A stretch of DNA of 64,000 nucleotides from positions 558,001-622,000 of the forward strand of contig NZ_NWFK02000001.1 of assembly GCF_002313155.2 (NCBI RefSeq), written 5' to 3'. The position numbers were made by a program, and so were the translations under genes. Below, piece after piece: positions 36,407-45,596 of the stretch; the first letter of the stretch is position 1; the number at the start of each line of letters is the position of its first letter. The notes beneath the pieces are model-generated. The model was given only the letters and a program-made list of their open reading frames with translations. It was not told the DNA's origin and searched no databases. The stretch comes from Psychrobacter sp. FDAARGOS_221 (lineage in GTDB: Bacteria > Pseudomonadota > Gammaproteobacteria > Pseudomonadales > Moraxellaceae).

Positions 36407-37375
36407 TTATTGAGTCTGTTGTTTATGTTTTCGATACTGCTCCGAGATAGGGGGTGGCAACTTACCTAGCTTGGTTGTCATACCTAATGACAAAGTACTG
36501 CCTGAATCACCAGATACCGCTGTGCGCAGGTTGGCGGTTAAATTGCTTCTTTCATTTAAAGCATACGCCAAGCCTACGTTTAGGCTTGTTTCAGTATATT
36601 TAGCACTAGAGATATCAGAGTTATCAAATTTATCTCCTTTCACCATACGCCAGCCAACACCTGTATTTAACGTGATATCAGGATTAACTGCGAACCCTAC
36701 CGAACCATTTAATGAAAATACATCACCAATATCAACTTTACCTATCGACTCTTTAAAATCTCGATTGCCGTTATATTGATACGTGCCTGTTAAGCTAAGT
36801 GCTATCGGATCATTGACAGTATAAATGGTACTACCAACAAGAGCAGAAGTTAGATAGTCTGACTTAAGTCCTTGCGTATTATCATAAACAGATAACTCGG
36901 TAAAAACTAAACTATCAGGTAAGCTATTATGGTTTTTAGTCAACTGATATTGGGTAGTTAATAAGATGTCTTGAAATCTATCATCACTTTGGGTCGTTAC
37001 CTTACCGTTGTGTTCAAGCCTCTGCTCCAAAGTTAAGGCATTTGCCTTTACACCCACTTCCCAGTCTTCAGTTATGCCATAACGCAACCCAAGTGTTGCA
37101 ATTAAATTATCAGTATTTACTTTCCCTTCTGTCGGCATATTAGGAATAGTGATGCTGCGGCCATCACCCAGATCAATATTGGTTGAGCCTTGAGATAATA
37201 AATTGGAACTATTTTGATTAAAGTAGCTCACAGTTGTATCTAGCTTAAATCTTCCCTTATCAGTGGTTAGGCTTTCAATAGTAAGTGGCAAGTCTGCATG
37301 ACTGTAAGGCGCAGTCAGCAAACCTGCCGTGTTAAGCAAAATAAGATGAATAACAAATTTGGGATACTGAGCCAT
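36407..37375 (-). CDS. Outer-membrane beta-barrel protein of the C39 locus
   Basis: 322 residues with a signal peptide (FVIHLILLNTAGLLTAPYSH). The mature part is a run of amphipathic strands of the kind in the phenol_MetA_deg/FapF-like barrel group: FKLDTTVSYFNQNSS, ATLGLRYGITEDWEVGVKAN, LSLTGTYQYNGN, SLNGSVGFAVNPDITLNTGV, ETSLNVGLAYALNERSNLTA. It ends with a short basic Gln-rich tail, not with an aromatic residue. First gene of the locus; 60 bases later comes the small precursor. Export channel for the processed peptide is the inference, as FapF does for Fap amyloid. Confidence 0.8.
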   Translation of the reverse strand: MAQYPKFVIHLILLNTAGLLTAPYSHADLPLTIESLTTDKGRFKLDTTVSYFNQNSSNLLSQGSTNIDLGDGRSITIPNMPTEGKVNTDNLIATLGLRYGITEDWEVGVKANALTLEQRLEHNGKVTTQSDDRFQDILLTTQYQLTKNHNSLPDSLVFTELSVYDNTQGLKSDYLTSALVGSTIYTVNDPIALSLTGTYQYNGNRDFKESIGKVDIGDVFSLNGSVGFAVNPDITLNTGVGWRMVKGDKFDNSDISSAKYTETSLNVGLAYALNERSNLTANLRTAVSGDSGSTLSLGMTTKLGKLPPPISEQYRKHKQQTQ

Positions 37376-37537
37376 TTTATATCCAATGTTTAAATAAAGT
37401 TATGATTGTTAGATGTGAGTATTAACGTTCTAATACGTCTGCTAAATAATAATCATTCCTAATTAAGATGATAGTATTAATCCTGTTAGTGATTGTCAAT
37501 AGTCATTCAAGAAAATTTAATTCAGGCTATCAGTTAA

Positions 37538-38386
37538 ATCAATAATGATAATATATTTATTGCTTATGATAGCCTATCTAAATTTAGTGTAAACATTGGG
37601 CATGGATTTAACGATAAGAATAACTGGTCACCTCACATAATAATTGATGGATATGTTGATGAGAATGTGCACTATATTGATGACACACCTTTGTCTTTTG
37701 CAGAATATGAGAATCAACAAAACTATCTAGACCTGCAAAACGCAGACTACGAAACGTTTATCCGCTTTATTACGCATCCGAATATCGCTAATAAGCAACA
37801 AAATAATTATGACTTAGATATCTATAAAAAATATCCTGCTAAAAACTGGATAGATGGCGATTTCAATAAGCTTTTAGCGTTTTATCAGCGTTTTTTCAAA
37901 GAGTCAGATAAGTTATGGCAAACATACTCTGTTGCTGAGTTGGATGCTATGTTGCAATATATTTTAAATGGTCTTAAGCATGGCTTAGACAAACTGATAT
38001 ACGACAGTCGCTTGTCTTTTGAGAAGCGCCAAGCCGTTATTGAATCAATTTATGATTTGTATGCCAAGCTGTTTATTCATGATTCTATTGGGCATCATCG
38101 GCATATGTTGTGGGATGGTCTAGCCTATAGCTATTCGCATGGCTCGTTTAGTTATTATCTTGATAAGAATGACACTGTAGCCTTGCAGAACGTGATGTTT
38201 GATACCTTAACTAAAATTTTAAAGATTGATTGTGAAGCCTGCCAAAATGGTGCTTTACACGGTCTTAATCACCTTCACCATCCTGATACTGAAACGGTGA
38301 TTCGGCAATATTTAAAGAGCCATCCTGATTTAGATGAGGATGATATAGCGTATGCTGAGGCGTGTATTACTGGTGATATGATGTAG
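37538..38386 (+). CDS. Hypothetical protein with no normal start codon
   Basis: Not recognised. The first usual start in frame is GTG at 37667 (239 residues), but the frame stays open back to 37538 and reads like coding sequence (KFSVNIGHGFNDKNNWSPHI, then IDGYVDENVHYIDD). There is no ATG, GTG or TTG in that part and no clear ribosome binding site. The N-terminus may be lost, or the gene may use a rare start. The body is helical, with a His-rich region (SIGHHRHMLWDG) and a later HGLNHLHHPDTE motif plus CEAC, suggesting metal binding. It looks like a repeat-type protein responding to neighbours in the island. Confidence 0.55.
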   Translation: MNNDNIFIAYDSLSKFSVNIGHGFNDKNNWSPHIIIDGYVDENVHYIDDTPLSFAEYENQQNYLDLQNADYETFIRFITHPNIANKQQNNYDLDIYKKYPAKNWIDGDFNKLLAFYQRFFKESDKLWQTYSVAELDAMLQYILNGLKHGLDKLIYDSRLSFEKRQAVIESIYDLYAKLFIHDSIGHHRHMLWDGLAYSYSHGSFSYYLDKNDTVALQNVMFDTLTKILKIDCEACQNGALHGLNHLHHPDTETVIRQYLKSHPDLDEDDIAYAEACITGDMM

Positions 38387-38502
38387 ATATGAGCTTTTGT
38401 TAAATCAAATGAGTGCCTTGTAGATTATATTTTGCACCTGTGCTACGCTCAACTTTCGATGTTCTCTGCTTGCTTTATCTTATTTTACGGGATATTTAAA
38501 CG

Positions 38503-39807
38503 ATGAGAGATGAGTTTTCATTAGAAGCACTAAAAGATAAAATACATTCTCCGAATACAGCAAACTATTTTGAGGAGGTCTACTCCTGTTATGTACATGG
38601 TAACTATAGGTCAGCTGTAGTTATGTTATGGTCAGTCGTAGTTTTAGACCTTGTAGAAAAATTGAAGTCACTTGAAGAGGTTTATAGGGATGACGTGGCA
38701 ACAAAAATTTTAGAAAAAATTGAAAAGCTTAAGAAGGATAATAGTAAATCTTCAGCTTGGGAGCTTGAGCTAGTACAAGATATCTACAAGCATACAGATT
38801 TAATAGATATTAGCGAAATTAAAAGCTTAGAGTATTTGCAACAACAAAGACACTTATCTGCTCATCCTGTATTAGAAGGACTAACAAGGCTATATGTTCC
38901 TAATAAGGATACTACTAGAGCACTAATAAGAAATGCTTTAGAGATAATATTTCTTAAACCACCAGTTTATACGGATAAGATACTAGAAAAAATACTAAAT
39001 GATTTATCTGAGAACCAAGAGCTTTTTTCAAGTCTAGAAGAGTTACAAGAATATGTCGAACATAAGTATTTATCTCGTCTTAGTCCTAAAACAAAATTAA
39101 AACTATTTGAAATATTTTGGAAGTTCGTTCTGAAGTTAGATAACGAGGATACCAATGCTAACAGAAAAGTTAATCTTAGATTCCTAATAATCTTAGCATT
39201 AGATAACTTAACTGAAGTTGAAAATATAATAAAGAGTAAACCTGAGTCATATAGTGCTATAGAAAATGAAATTAAATTTACATCACCCCTAATTGTATTC
39301 TTAGCTAGAGTACCCTCTATTTATCCATTATTAGCCCCTGACCTCCATATTATCCTTAACAAAGCAATTGAAAAGCGTAAAGTTTGGCAAATAGGAGCAT
39401 ATTTCAATAAAGATAACCTAGTAGAACATTACGACCATATAGATAAGTTTATTGACGAAGAAATGAATGTGGAAAAAATTGGTTATAATATATGGAATAG
39501 ACTAAATACAGTGTCGACTAGCAAAGAAATGCAGGATAGGCTCCATAGGGCAATATGCAAATACTATTACAAAAGTCAGAACTTTGATAGTGCAGACCAT
39601 GCTTGTTCTAACGTAATTAAATTCATGAATAATTTTAGCATAGAAACTTTTAAATATTTACTTGAAAATGCAGAAAATAACGATCAGACCTATGGAAGAA
39701 ACCAAGCAGGGGCAGACTATAAAATAATCAAGGATAAGATTCTAGAAAAAGATAGTTCTTTCGATTTTACGCCTTACCCTCACTTCATTAGTACTGTTGA
39801 TGAATAA
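38503..39807 (+). CDS. HEPN-domain protein
   Basis: 434 residues; strongly AT-rich codon use compared with the core genes. The first 130 residues look like a HEPN domain: YVHGNYRSAVVMLWSVVVLD, then YLQQQRHLSAHPVLEG. R116 and H121 form the R-x4-H motif that is catalytic in HEPN ribonucleases of toxin and phage-defence systems. The remaining 300 residues are helical and not recognised (KFVLKLDNEDTNANRK, later DSADHACSNVIKFMNNFS). No antitoxin-like partner lies next to it. A defence RNase is possible but unproven; a non-catalytic HEPN is the alternative. Confidence 0.7.
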   Translation: MRDEFSLEALKDKIHSPNTANYFEEVYSCYVHGNYRSAVVMLWSVVVLDLVEKLKSLEEVYRDDVATKILEKIEKLKKDNSKSSAWELELVQDIYKHTDLIDISEIKSLEYLQQQRHLSAHPVLEGLTRLYVPNKDTTRALIRNALEIIFLKPPVYTDKILEKILNDLSENQELFSSLEELQEYVEHKYLSRLSPKTKLKLFEIFWKFVLKLDNEDTNANRKVNLRFLIILALDNLTEVENIIKSKPESYSAIENEIKFTSPLIVFLARVPSIYPLLAPDLHIILNKAIEKRKVWQIGAYFNKDNLVEHYDHIDKFIDEEMNVEKIGYNIWNRLNTVSTSKEMQDRLHRAICKYYYKSQNFDSADHACSNVIKFMNNFSIETFKYLLENAENNDQTYGRNQAGADYKIIKDKILEKDSSFDFTPYPHFISTVDE

Positions 39808-39906
39808 ACAGACATCTCGCATGACCTACATATACTTCTTATCCGTTCGAATAAAATACTACTAATGCTGCACCGAAGGAGCGGTTTAGCCGTGACAGTA
39901 GCGGAT

Positions 39907-40010
39907 ATACTTGTGCAACCACTGGCTTGCAGTGACTTGGCTAGGAGTGGTCGCTCGAATGTTGGAACACTACTCGCCTATAGTCACTGCGCCAGTGGGT
40001 GTGCAAGATA
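39907..40010. repeat. Long imperfect inverted repeat, GC-rich
   Basis: ATACTTGTGCAACCACTGGC (from about 39907), continuing through GCAGTGACTTGGCTAGGAGT, pairs with the strand running ACTACTCGCCTATAGTCACT then GCGCCAGTGGGTGTGCAAGA. Arms of about 43 bases surround a loop of about 20. It is much richer in G+C than the island around it. It may be a dispersed palindromic repeat of the genus or a structured RNA. Confidence 0.75.
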
Positions 40011-40062
40011 GTAGCGAATGGCGGGAATAGCTAAAAATAAATCTTAACCTTAAACCGACCAT

Positions 40063-40101
40063 AAAAAAAGAGTTGCCAGATTATCTGACAACTCTTTTTT
40101 T
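40063..40101. terminator. Bidirectional terminator of tkt and the HEPN side
   Basis: AAAAAAAGAGTTGCCAGAT / ATCTGACAACTCTTTTTTT, strong stem with A and T runs on both sides. Confidence 0.88.
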
Positions 40102-40155
40102 CGTTACATTGAATGCTGGGCTAAAGCCTCAGCCTACTCAATTACTTCTATAACT

Positions 40156-42156
40156 TTATTTGACTAAGCTTGTGACAGCGTCGACCACAGCGTCTGTCGT
40201 GATACCAAACTCTTCGAACAGCTCAGCAGCTGGTGCAGACTCACCATAAGTGGTCATGCCGATCACTTTACCGTCTAAACCAACAAACTTATACCAGTAA
40301 TCAACGTGCGCTGCTTCAACTGCCACGCGAGCACGGATATTTGATGGTAATACAGACTCACGGTAATCGCTGCTTTGCGCCATAAACACTTCAGCACATG
40401 GCATAGATACCACTCGTACACCAATACCCTGATCGCTTAGCGTATTATAAGCATTCATCGCTAAGCCAACTTCTGAACCAGTCGCAATAACGATCGCTTG
40501 CAGCTCAGATTTTTCTTTAGCCAGTACATAACCACCTTTAGCGATGTTAGCCACTTGCTCGCTATCACGCGTTTGATGTGGCAGACCTTGACGGCTAAAG
40601 ATAAGCGCAGACGGTGTGCTGTCCGCTTTTAATGCTTCTGCCCAAGCGGTTGCAGACTCAGTGGTGTCACATGGACGCCAAGTGTGTAGATTTGGCGTGC
40701 TGCGTAAGCTGGTTAACTGCTCAACAGGCTGATGCGTTGGGCCATCTTCACCCAGACCGATTGAGTCATGAGTATAAACATGAATTACGCGCTGTTTCAT
40801 CAATGCGCCCATGCGTACTGCGTTACGCGCGTATTCCATAAACATCAAGAAAGTAGCCACGTAAGGGATAAAGCCGCCATGGATTGCGATACCGTTGGCA
40901 ATCGCTGTCATACCAAATTCACGTACACCGTAATAGATGTAGTTACCATCAGCGTCAGCCTCAATACCTTTTGCGTCTTTAAATAGGGTTAAGTTTGAAC
41001 CTGCTAAGTCAGCAGAACCGCCCATAAGCTCTGGTAGTAATGGCTGGAAAGTATTGATAGCGTTGAAGCTGGCTTTACGGCTAGCAACATCTTCGCCTTG
41101 ATCTTGACACTGCTGGATGTATTCTTGTGCTTTTTGTTCAAAGTCAGCTGGTAGCTCACCATTTAGGCGACGCTCAAGCTCAGCTGCAAGCTCTGGGTAG
41201 GCTTTTTTGTAAGCTTCAAAGTCTGCTTCCCAGTTCTTTTGAATCGCATCGCCTTTTGCTTTGGCATCCCATGCTTCATAGATTTCGTCAGCCAACTCAA
41301 ATGGTGCATGTTTCCAAGCCAGCTCATCACGGGTTAACGCGATTTCATCATCACCAAGTGGTGCACCGTGGCTTGACGCTTTACCTTGTTTGTTCGGGCT
41401 GCCGACACCGATAATAGTTTTACAAATGATTAAGCTTGGCTTGCTGGTTTCTGCTAAAGCTTCTTCCGTTGCTTTGGTGATTTCATCAGCGTTGTGACCG
41501 TCGACTTTGATTACTTGCCAGCCATAGCTTTCAAAACGCTTCTGGGTGTCATCAGTGAACCAACCTTCAACGTCACCATCAATTGAGATGCCATTGTCGT
41601 CGTAATAGAACACTAATTTGCCTAGACCTAATGTACCGGCTAGCGAGCATACTTCGTGGCTGATACCTTCCATCAAGCAGCCATCGCCTAAGAAAGCATA
41701 AGTATGGTGGTCGATGATGTTGTGGCCGTCACGGTTAAACTGAGCCGCTAAGGTTTTTTCTGCGATAGCAAAACCAACCGCGTTAGCAATACCCTGACCT
41801 AATGGACCCGTGGTAGTTTCAACACCTGGGGTGTAACCAAGCTCTGGGTGACCTGGTGTTTTAGAATGCAGTTGACGGAACTGTTTTAGATCTTCAATGC
41901 TCACATCATAGCCGGTCAAATGTAGCAATGAATAAATTAACATCGAGCCATGGCCGTTTGATAATACAAAGCGGTCACGGTTTGGCCACTGTGGATCGTT
42001 AGGGTTGTGTTTTAAAAACTTACGCCATAATACCTCAGCAATATCTGCCATGCCCATTGGTGCGCCTGGGTGCCCTGAATTGGCTTTTTGAACCGCATCA
42101 AAAGAAAGCACGCGAATGGCGTTGGCGAGTTTGCGTTCAGATATAGGTGTCGACAT
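40156..42156 (-). CDS. tkt: Transketolase
   Basis: ThDP enzyme of the pentose phosphate pathway, 666 residues, exchanging two-carbon units between sugar phosphates. Typical blocks: [57 protein letters not shown], the ThDP motif [20 protein letters not shown], and the C-terminal [20 protein letters not shown]. Length is normal. It lies 69 bases downstream of serS on the same strand and could share its transcript. Confidence 0.98.
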   Translation of the reverse strand: MSTPISERKLANAIRVLSFDAVQKANSGHPGAPMGMADIAEVLWRKFLKHNPNDPQWPNRDRFVLSNGHGSMLIYSLLHLTGYDVSIEDLKQFRQLHSKTPGHPELGYTPGVETTTGPLGQGIANAVGFAIAEKTLAAQFNRDGHNIIDHHTYAFLGDGCLMEGISHEVCSLAGTLGLGKLVFYYDDNGISIDGDVEGWFTDDTQKRFESYGWQVIKVDGHNADEITKATEEALAETSKPSLIICKTIIGVGSPNKQGKASSHGAPLGDDEIALTRDELAWKHAPFELADEIYEAWDAKAKGDAIQKNWEADFEAYKKAYPELAAELERRLNGELPADFEQKAQEYIQQCQDQGEDVASRKASFNAINTFQPLLPELMGGSADLAGSNLTLFKDAKGIEADADGNYIYYGVREFGMTAIANGIAIHGGFIPYVATFLMFMEYARNAVRMGALMKQRVIHVYTHDSIGLGEDGPTHQPVEQLTSLRSTPNLHTWRPCDTTESATAWAEALKADSTPSALIFSRQGLPHQTRDSEQVANIAKGGYVLAKEKSELQAIVIATGSEVGLAMNAYNTLSDQGIGVRVVSMPCAEVFMAQSSDYRESVLPSNIRARVAVEAAHVDYWYKFVGLDGKVIGMTTYGESAPAAELFEEFGITTDAVVDAVTSLVK

Positions 42157-42224
42157 AGTAAATCCTAGGTTTTGGTGGACTATTAAACTAAAAGTTAAAG
42201 GTTAATACTGACTTAAATTTACAG

Positions 42225-43511
42225 TTAAACTGAAATGGTTTCAGCCCCGCCCATGAATGGACGTAGTACTTCAGGAATAGTGATGCTGCCATCTGCATTT
42301 TGATGGTTTTCCATAATCGCAAGTAATGTACGACCAACTGCTAGACCTGAACCATTTAAGGTATGCGCTAACTGTGTTTGCTTACCGTCTTTAACGCGAG
42401 TACCCATACGGCGTGCTTGGAAATCACCACAGGTTGAGCAGCTTGAGATTTCACGATACGTATCTTGGCTTGGTATCCACACTTCGATATCGTATGTACG
42501 GCGAGCACTAAAGCCCATATCGCCAGTACACAGCTTGACCACACGATATGGCAGCTCTAATTGCTGCAAAATGTCTTCTGCTTGCGCGGTCATTTGCTCA
42601 AGTAACTCATCAGACTGCTCGGCTGTACCGATATTGACCATCTCAACTTTTTCAAACTGATGCTGACGAATTAGACCACGGGTATCACGGCCATGTGAGC
42701 CAGCTTCACTTCTAAAGCAAGGCGTGTGCGCTGTAAATTTAAGCGGTAAATCTTTGGCTTCTAAACGCTCACCACGCACCAAGTTAGTCATTGGCACTTC
42801 TGCGGTTGGGATTAGATAAAAGCCCATGCCTTCATTGTTGGTGTGGTTGGTTAGCTTAAATAAATCATCTTCAAATTTTGGTAACTGACCCGTACCTTGC
42901 AAGCTGTCAGAGTTCACAATGTATGGCAGATAGCATTCTGTATAGCCATATTTTACAGTGTGCGTATTTAGCATGAACTGAATCAATGCACGGTGTAGTT
43001 GCGCAAGCTGGCCGGTTAATACGTTAAAACGACTGCCGGTTAATTTAGCGGCTGCTGCAAAGTCAAGCATGTGCAGCCCTTCACCAATGTCAGTATGGTC
43101 TTTAATGTCAAAATCGAATTGACGCGGCGTGCCCCACTTACGTACTTCAACGTTGTCCTCTTCTGACTCACCTAAAGGCACATCATCGGCAGGAATATTT
43201 GGAATTTGCAGGGCGGCTTGATTGATTTTATCTTGCAGTGCTTTTAGGTCTTCTTCTGCTTGTTTAATCTCACTGCTGATATTTTGCATCTCAGCCAATA
43301 GCTCACTGGCGTCTTCGCCATTTTTCTTTAATACACCCACTTGTTTGGCGCCGGCATTACGCTTGGCTTGCAAATTCTCGGTTTGTACTTGCAATGCTTT
43401 GCGTTCTGACTCCATTTGTTGCCAAAAATCGACGTCCAACTCATAACCACGGCCAGCAAGCTTTTGTTTTAGCTCAGTTAAATCTTGGCGTAATAACTTA
43501 GGATCAATCAT
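42225..43511 (-). CDS. serS: Seryl-tRNA synthetase
   Basis: Class II aminoacyl-tRNA synthetase, 428 residues, charging tRNA-Ser. An N-terminal coiled-coil arm (about 30-105) binds the long variable arm of tRNA-Ser. Class II motifs follow: motif 2 [20 protein letters not shown] and motif 3 near [19 protein letters not shown]. Two tRNA-Ser(UGA) genes stand at 59.6-59.9 kb in this window. Upstream there is a 366-base gap with no visible gene. Confidence 0.98.
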   Translation of the reverse strand: MIDPKLLRQDLTELKQKLAGRGYELDVDFWQQMESERKALQVQTENLQAKRNAGAKQVGVLKKNGEDASELLAEMQNISSEIKQAEEDLKALQDKINQAALQIPNIPADDVPLGESEEDNVEVRKWGTPRQFDFDIKDHTDIGEGLHMLDFAAAAKLTGSRFNVLTGQLAQLHRALIQFMLNTHTVKYGYTECYLPYIVNSDSLQGTGQLPKFEDDLFKLTNHTNNEGMGFYLIPTAEVPMTNLVRGERLEAKDLPLKFTAHTPCFRSEAGSHGRDTRGLIRQHQFEKVEMVNIGTAEQSDELLEQMTAQAEDILQQLELPYRVVKLCTGDMGFSARRTYDIEVWIPSQDTYREISSCSTCGDFQARRMGTRVKDGKQTQLAHTLNGSGLAVGRTLLAIMENHQNADGSITIPEVLRPFMGGAETISV

Positions 43512-43937
43512 GCAGCACCTTTTTTTAAGTGTATTAGACTTTTAAAATGTATTTTAAGTAGATTAGACAATGCCTTATCAAGCATATCTAACAGATGACT
43601 ATCAAATAAAAACAACCGTAAAAATAATGGTGACTATAATACCAAGACCTGACATTTTTGACCACGTTTAAACGCAGATAAGTTTACAAATAGCCGATAA
43701 AAGTAGACAAAATAGTCCAAATCACAGGCTAAGACACCTAAGCTTTGGCTGAAACTCAATATTTTTGTGACTCACACACGGCTTAAACGTTTCAATTGAC
43801 CCCAGTTTTCGGTAAGATAAGCCTATCTCTATAACAAGTTTCTGTGACAAGCGTCATTTGCATCAAAATCAGGCACAATGGCGGCTTATCACTGTCTTTT
43901 TAGTTTCGCTTTTTTAATATCCTATTCGAGTAATTAT
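43512..43937. other. Divergent gap between serS and the YcxB-like gene
   Basis: Promoter region for both genes. I see no further gene, hairpin or repeat that I could defend. Confidence 0.4.
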
Positions 43938-44609
43938 ATGGCTCTTTACCCTTACACCTTACAACCTGTTGATATCAACTTAACCGAAGAAGAATTTCAC
44001 CAAGCTCAGTATGAGTTATTTGAGCAATCACAGCCCTCTTTTGGCCTATCTGGCATTAAAATGAAAGAGTGGATTATTATGGCGATTTTTACCGCCATCG
44101 GTATCGCAGGCATTGTTTTCGTCAAAGGCTACTCAACCTTTATCTTTTATCTGATGTTGGTATTGGTTGTGATCTATATCTTGATTCGTACCCTTGGCAT
44201 GAAGTGGTATGTTAAGCGTGAATTTGAAAAGCAGATGGCTGAGCAAGAAATGCCAGATGAAATGAAGCAGTTAAAGCTTGGCGTGCAAAAACATGGTCTA
44301 ATCATGAGCATCCCTGCGCCAAATGCAGGCCTACAGCCAAAAAACAGTGGCATGTCGAAATCAATGCGTGGCAGCTTACAGATGCGTGCCGCTAACAATC
44401 AGCAAGCGGTTATTCCTTGGACCTCAGTTAAAAGCTGGGAAGAGACCGATGATTACATCTTTATGATGTTTGAAATGCAAGGTCAGCAAGGCAGCCAAAT
44501 CATTCCAAAACGTTTAAAAGCGCAAAAGTTCCCGGTTGATACCGTTCGCACTCACCTGCAAGAAGTCATTCCTGAAAAAGGCTTAAACATGCAGGCATTA
44601 GGTCAGTAA
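43938..44609 (+). CDS. YcxB-like membrane protein
   Basis: About 223 residues. Two membrane segments (roughly 45-62 and 64-84) follow a soluble start (MALYPYTLQPVDINLTEEEF); then comes a basic C-terminal domain with the YcxB-like pattern VIPWTSVKSWEETDDYIFMM and IIPKRLKAQKFPVDTVRTHL. The frame also has an ATG at 43878, which would add a hydrophobic leader of 20 residues; I prefer 43938. Function unknown. A terminator follows. Confidence 0.78.
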   Translation: MALYPYTLQPVDINLTEEEFHQAQYELFEQSQPSFGLSGIKMKEWIIMAIFTAIGIAGIVFVKGYSTFIFYLMLVLVVIYILIRTLGMKWYVKREFEKQMAEQEMPDEMKQLKLGVQKHGLIMSIPAPNAGLQPKNSGMSKSMRGSLQMRAANNQQAVIPWTSVKSWEETDDYIFMMFEMQGQQGSQIIPKRLKAQKFPVDTVRTHLQEVIPEKGLNMQALGQ

Positions 44610-44636
44610 ACCATTTAAGCCAAGCCGTTCGAATTG

Positions 44637-44686
44637 AAGGCAGACTATTTAATAAGCACACGCTATTAGATAATCTGCCTTTTTTA
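44637..44686 (+). terminator. Terminator of the YcxB-like gene
   Basis: AAGGCAGA...TCTGCCTT stem with an internal loop, then a T run. Confidence 0.7.
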
Positions 44687-44989
44687 ATAGCTAACATATT
44701 AAAACCGTTGGTTAGAATGGGTTGGCTTTACTTTTTGATTTGTAAAATGTCATTAAGCTGACACCTTATATTGGTTAAGATAGTAGCTAATAAGAAAAAA
44801 GCTAAATTAAATATAGAAGTTTAATTTATAAAACCTATCACAAAATTCAATACATTATATTTAACTAATACACCCTGTTTTGCTACTATTATAGGTGTTG
44901 AAGGATATAGGTGTTGACGTATTGAGGATAAGCGTAGCAACGCCCTTAACACACGAAAATCTTAACTAACTAAAATAAGGATAAAAGTT
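44687..44989 (+). other. Leader region of dps
   Basis: AT-rich, with a short repeat ATAGGTGTTGA at 44891 and 44907. It probably contains the dps promoter; no operator could be named. Confidence 0.4.
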
Positions 44990-45460
44990 ATGTCTACTAA
45001 TCAAATCGGTCTAGAGAAAAAAGATATGTCAGCGGTTATCGAACAACTAAATAACCTACTTTCTACTTATCATATCTTTTATATTAACGTTCGCGGCTAT
45101 CACTGGAACGTAAAAGGTCCACACTTCTTCTCACTACACGAAAAGTTTGAAGAACTGTATACCGACCTACAGGTTCAAATTGACGAAATTGCAGAGCGTG
45201 TACTAACGCTAGGCGGTACCCCACTACATGCATACAGCGACTTTGCTAAGCACAGTGGTATCCAAGAGCACAAAGATGTGTTCTCTGGTGAAGACTGCGT
45301 AAAAGGTGTGGTTGCTGGCTTACAAGAGCTAATTGCCGAGCAGCGTAAAGTATCTGCTGTTGCTGAAGAAGCAGAAGACCAAGGTACTGCCGACTTAGTT
45401 GACGACTATGTACAAGAGCAAGAAAAACTAATCTGGATGTACAATGCTTTCTTAGGCTAA
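44990..45460 (+). CDS. dps: Dps family ferritin-like DNA-protection protein
   Basis: Dodecameric iron-storage and DNA-protecting protein, 156 residues. The ferroxidase ligands are in YHWNVKGPHFFSLHEKFEEL and YTDLQVQIDEIAERVLTLGG, the normal between-subunit arrangement. The short polar N-terminus (MSTNQIGLEKKD) has only two Lys, so direct DNA binding by the tail may be weak. AAGGATAAAAGTT lies before the ATG. Single-gene unit with a strong terminator. Confidence 0.95.
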   Translation: MSTNQIGLEKKDMSAVIEQLNNLLSTYHIFYINVRGYHWNVKGPHFFSLHEKFEELYTDLQVQIDEIAERVLTLGGTPLHAYSDFAKHSGIQEHKDVFSGEDCVKGVVAGLQELIAEQRKVSAVAEEAEDQGTADLVDDYVQEQEKLIWMYNAFLG

Positions 45461-45502
45461 TAGCTTGTTGTTGGTCAGATGCTTGTTTAATTAATAAAGC
45501 AT

Positions 45503-45540
45503 AAAAAAATCCCCCATCAGCTGATGACGGGGGATTTTTG
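45503..45540. terminator. Bidirectional terminator between dps and the DASS transporter
   Basis: AAAAAATCCCCC-ATCAGCTGATG-ACGGGGGATTTTT, a long GC-rich stem with A and T runs. Confidence 0.92.
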
Positions 45541-45596
45541 TTTTTAGCTATAAACTAATTTTTCGTATTAAGTTTCTTATTAAACGATGGCTGCGG

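Larger units (their letters stand above)
39808..40155. other. Gap between HEPN gene and tkt
   Basis: Holds a GC-rich inverted repeat and the tkt terminator. No gene visible. Confidence 0.6.

Noticed and set aside
28100..40100. Prophage
   Set aside because: No integrase, terminase, capsid or tail genes; only an XRE regulator and an IS21 element suggest mobility.
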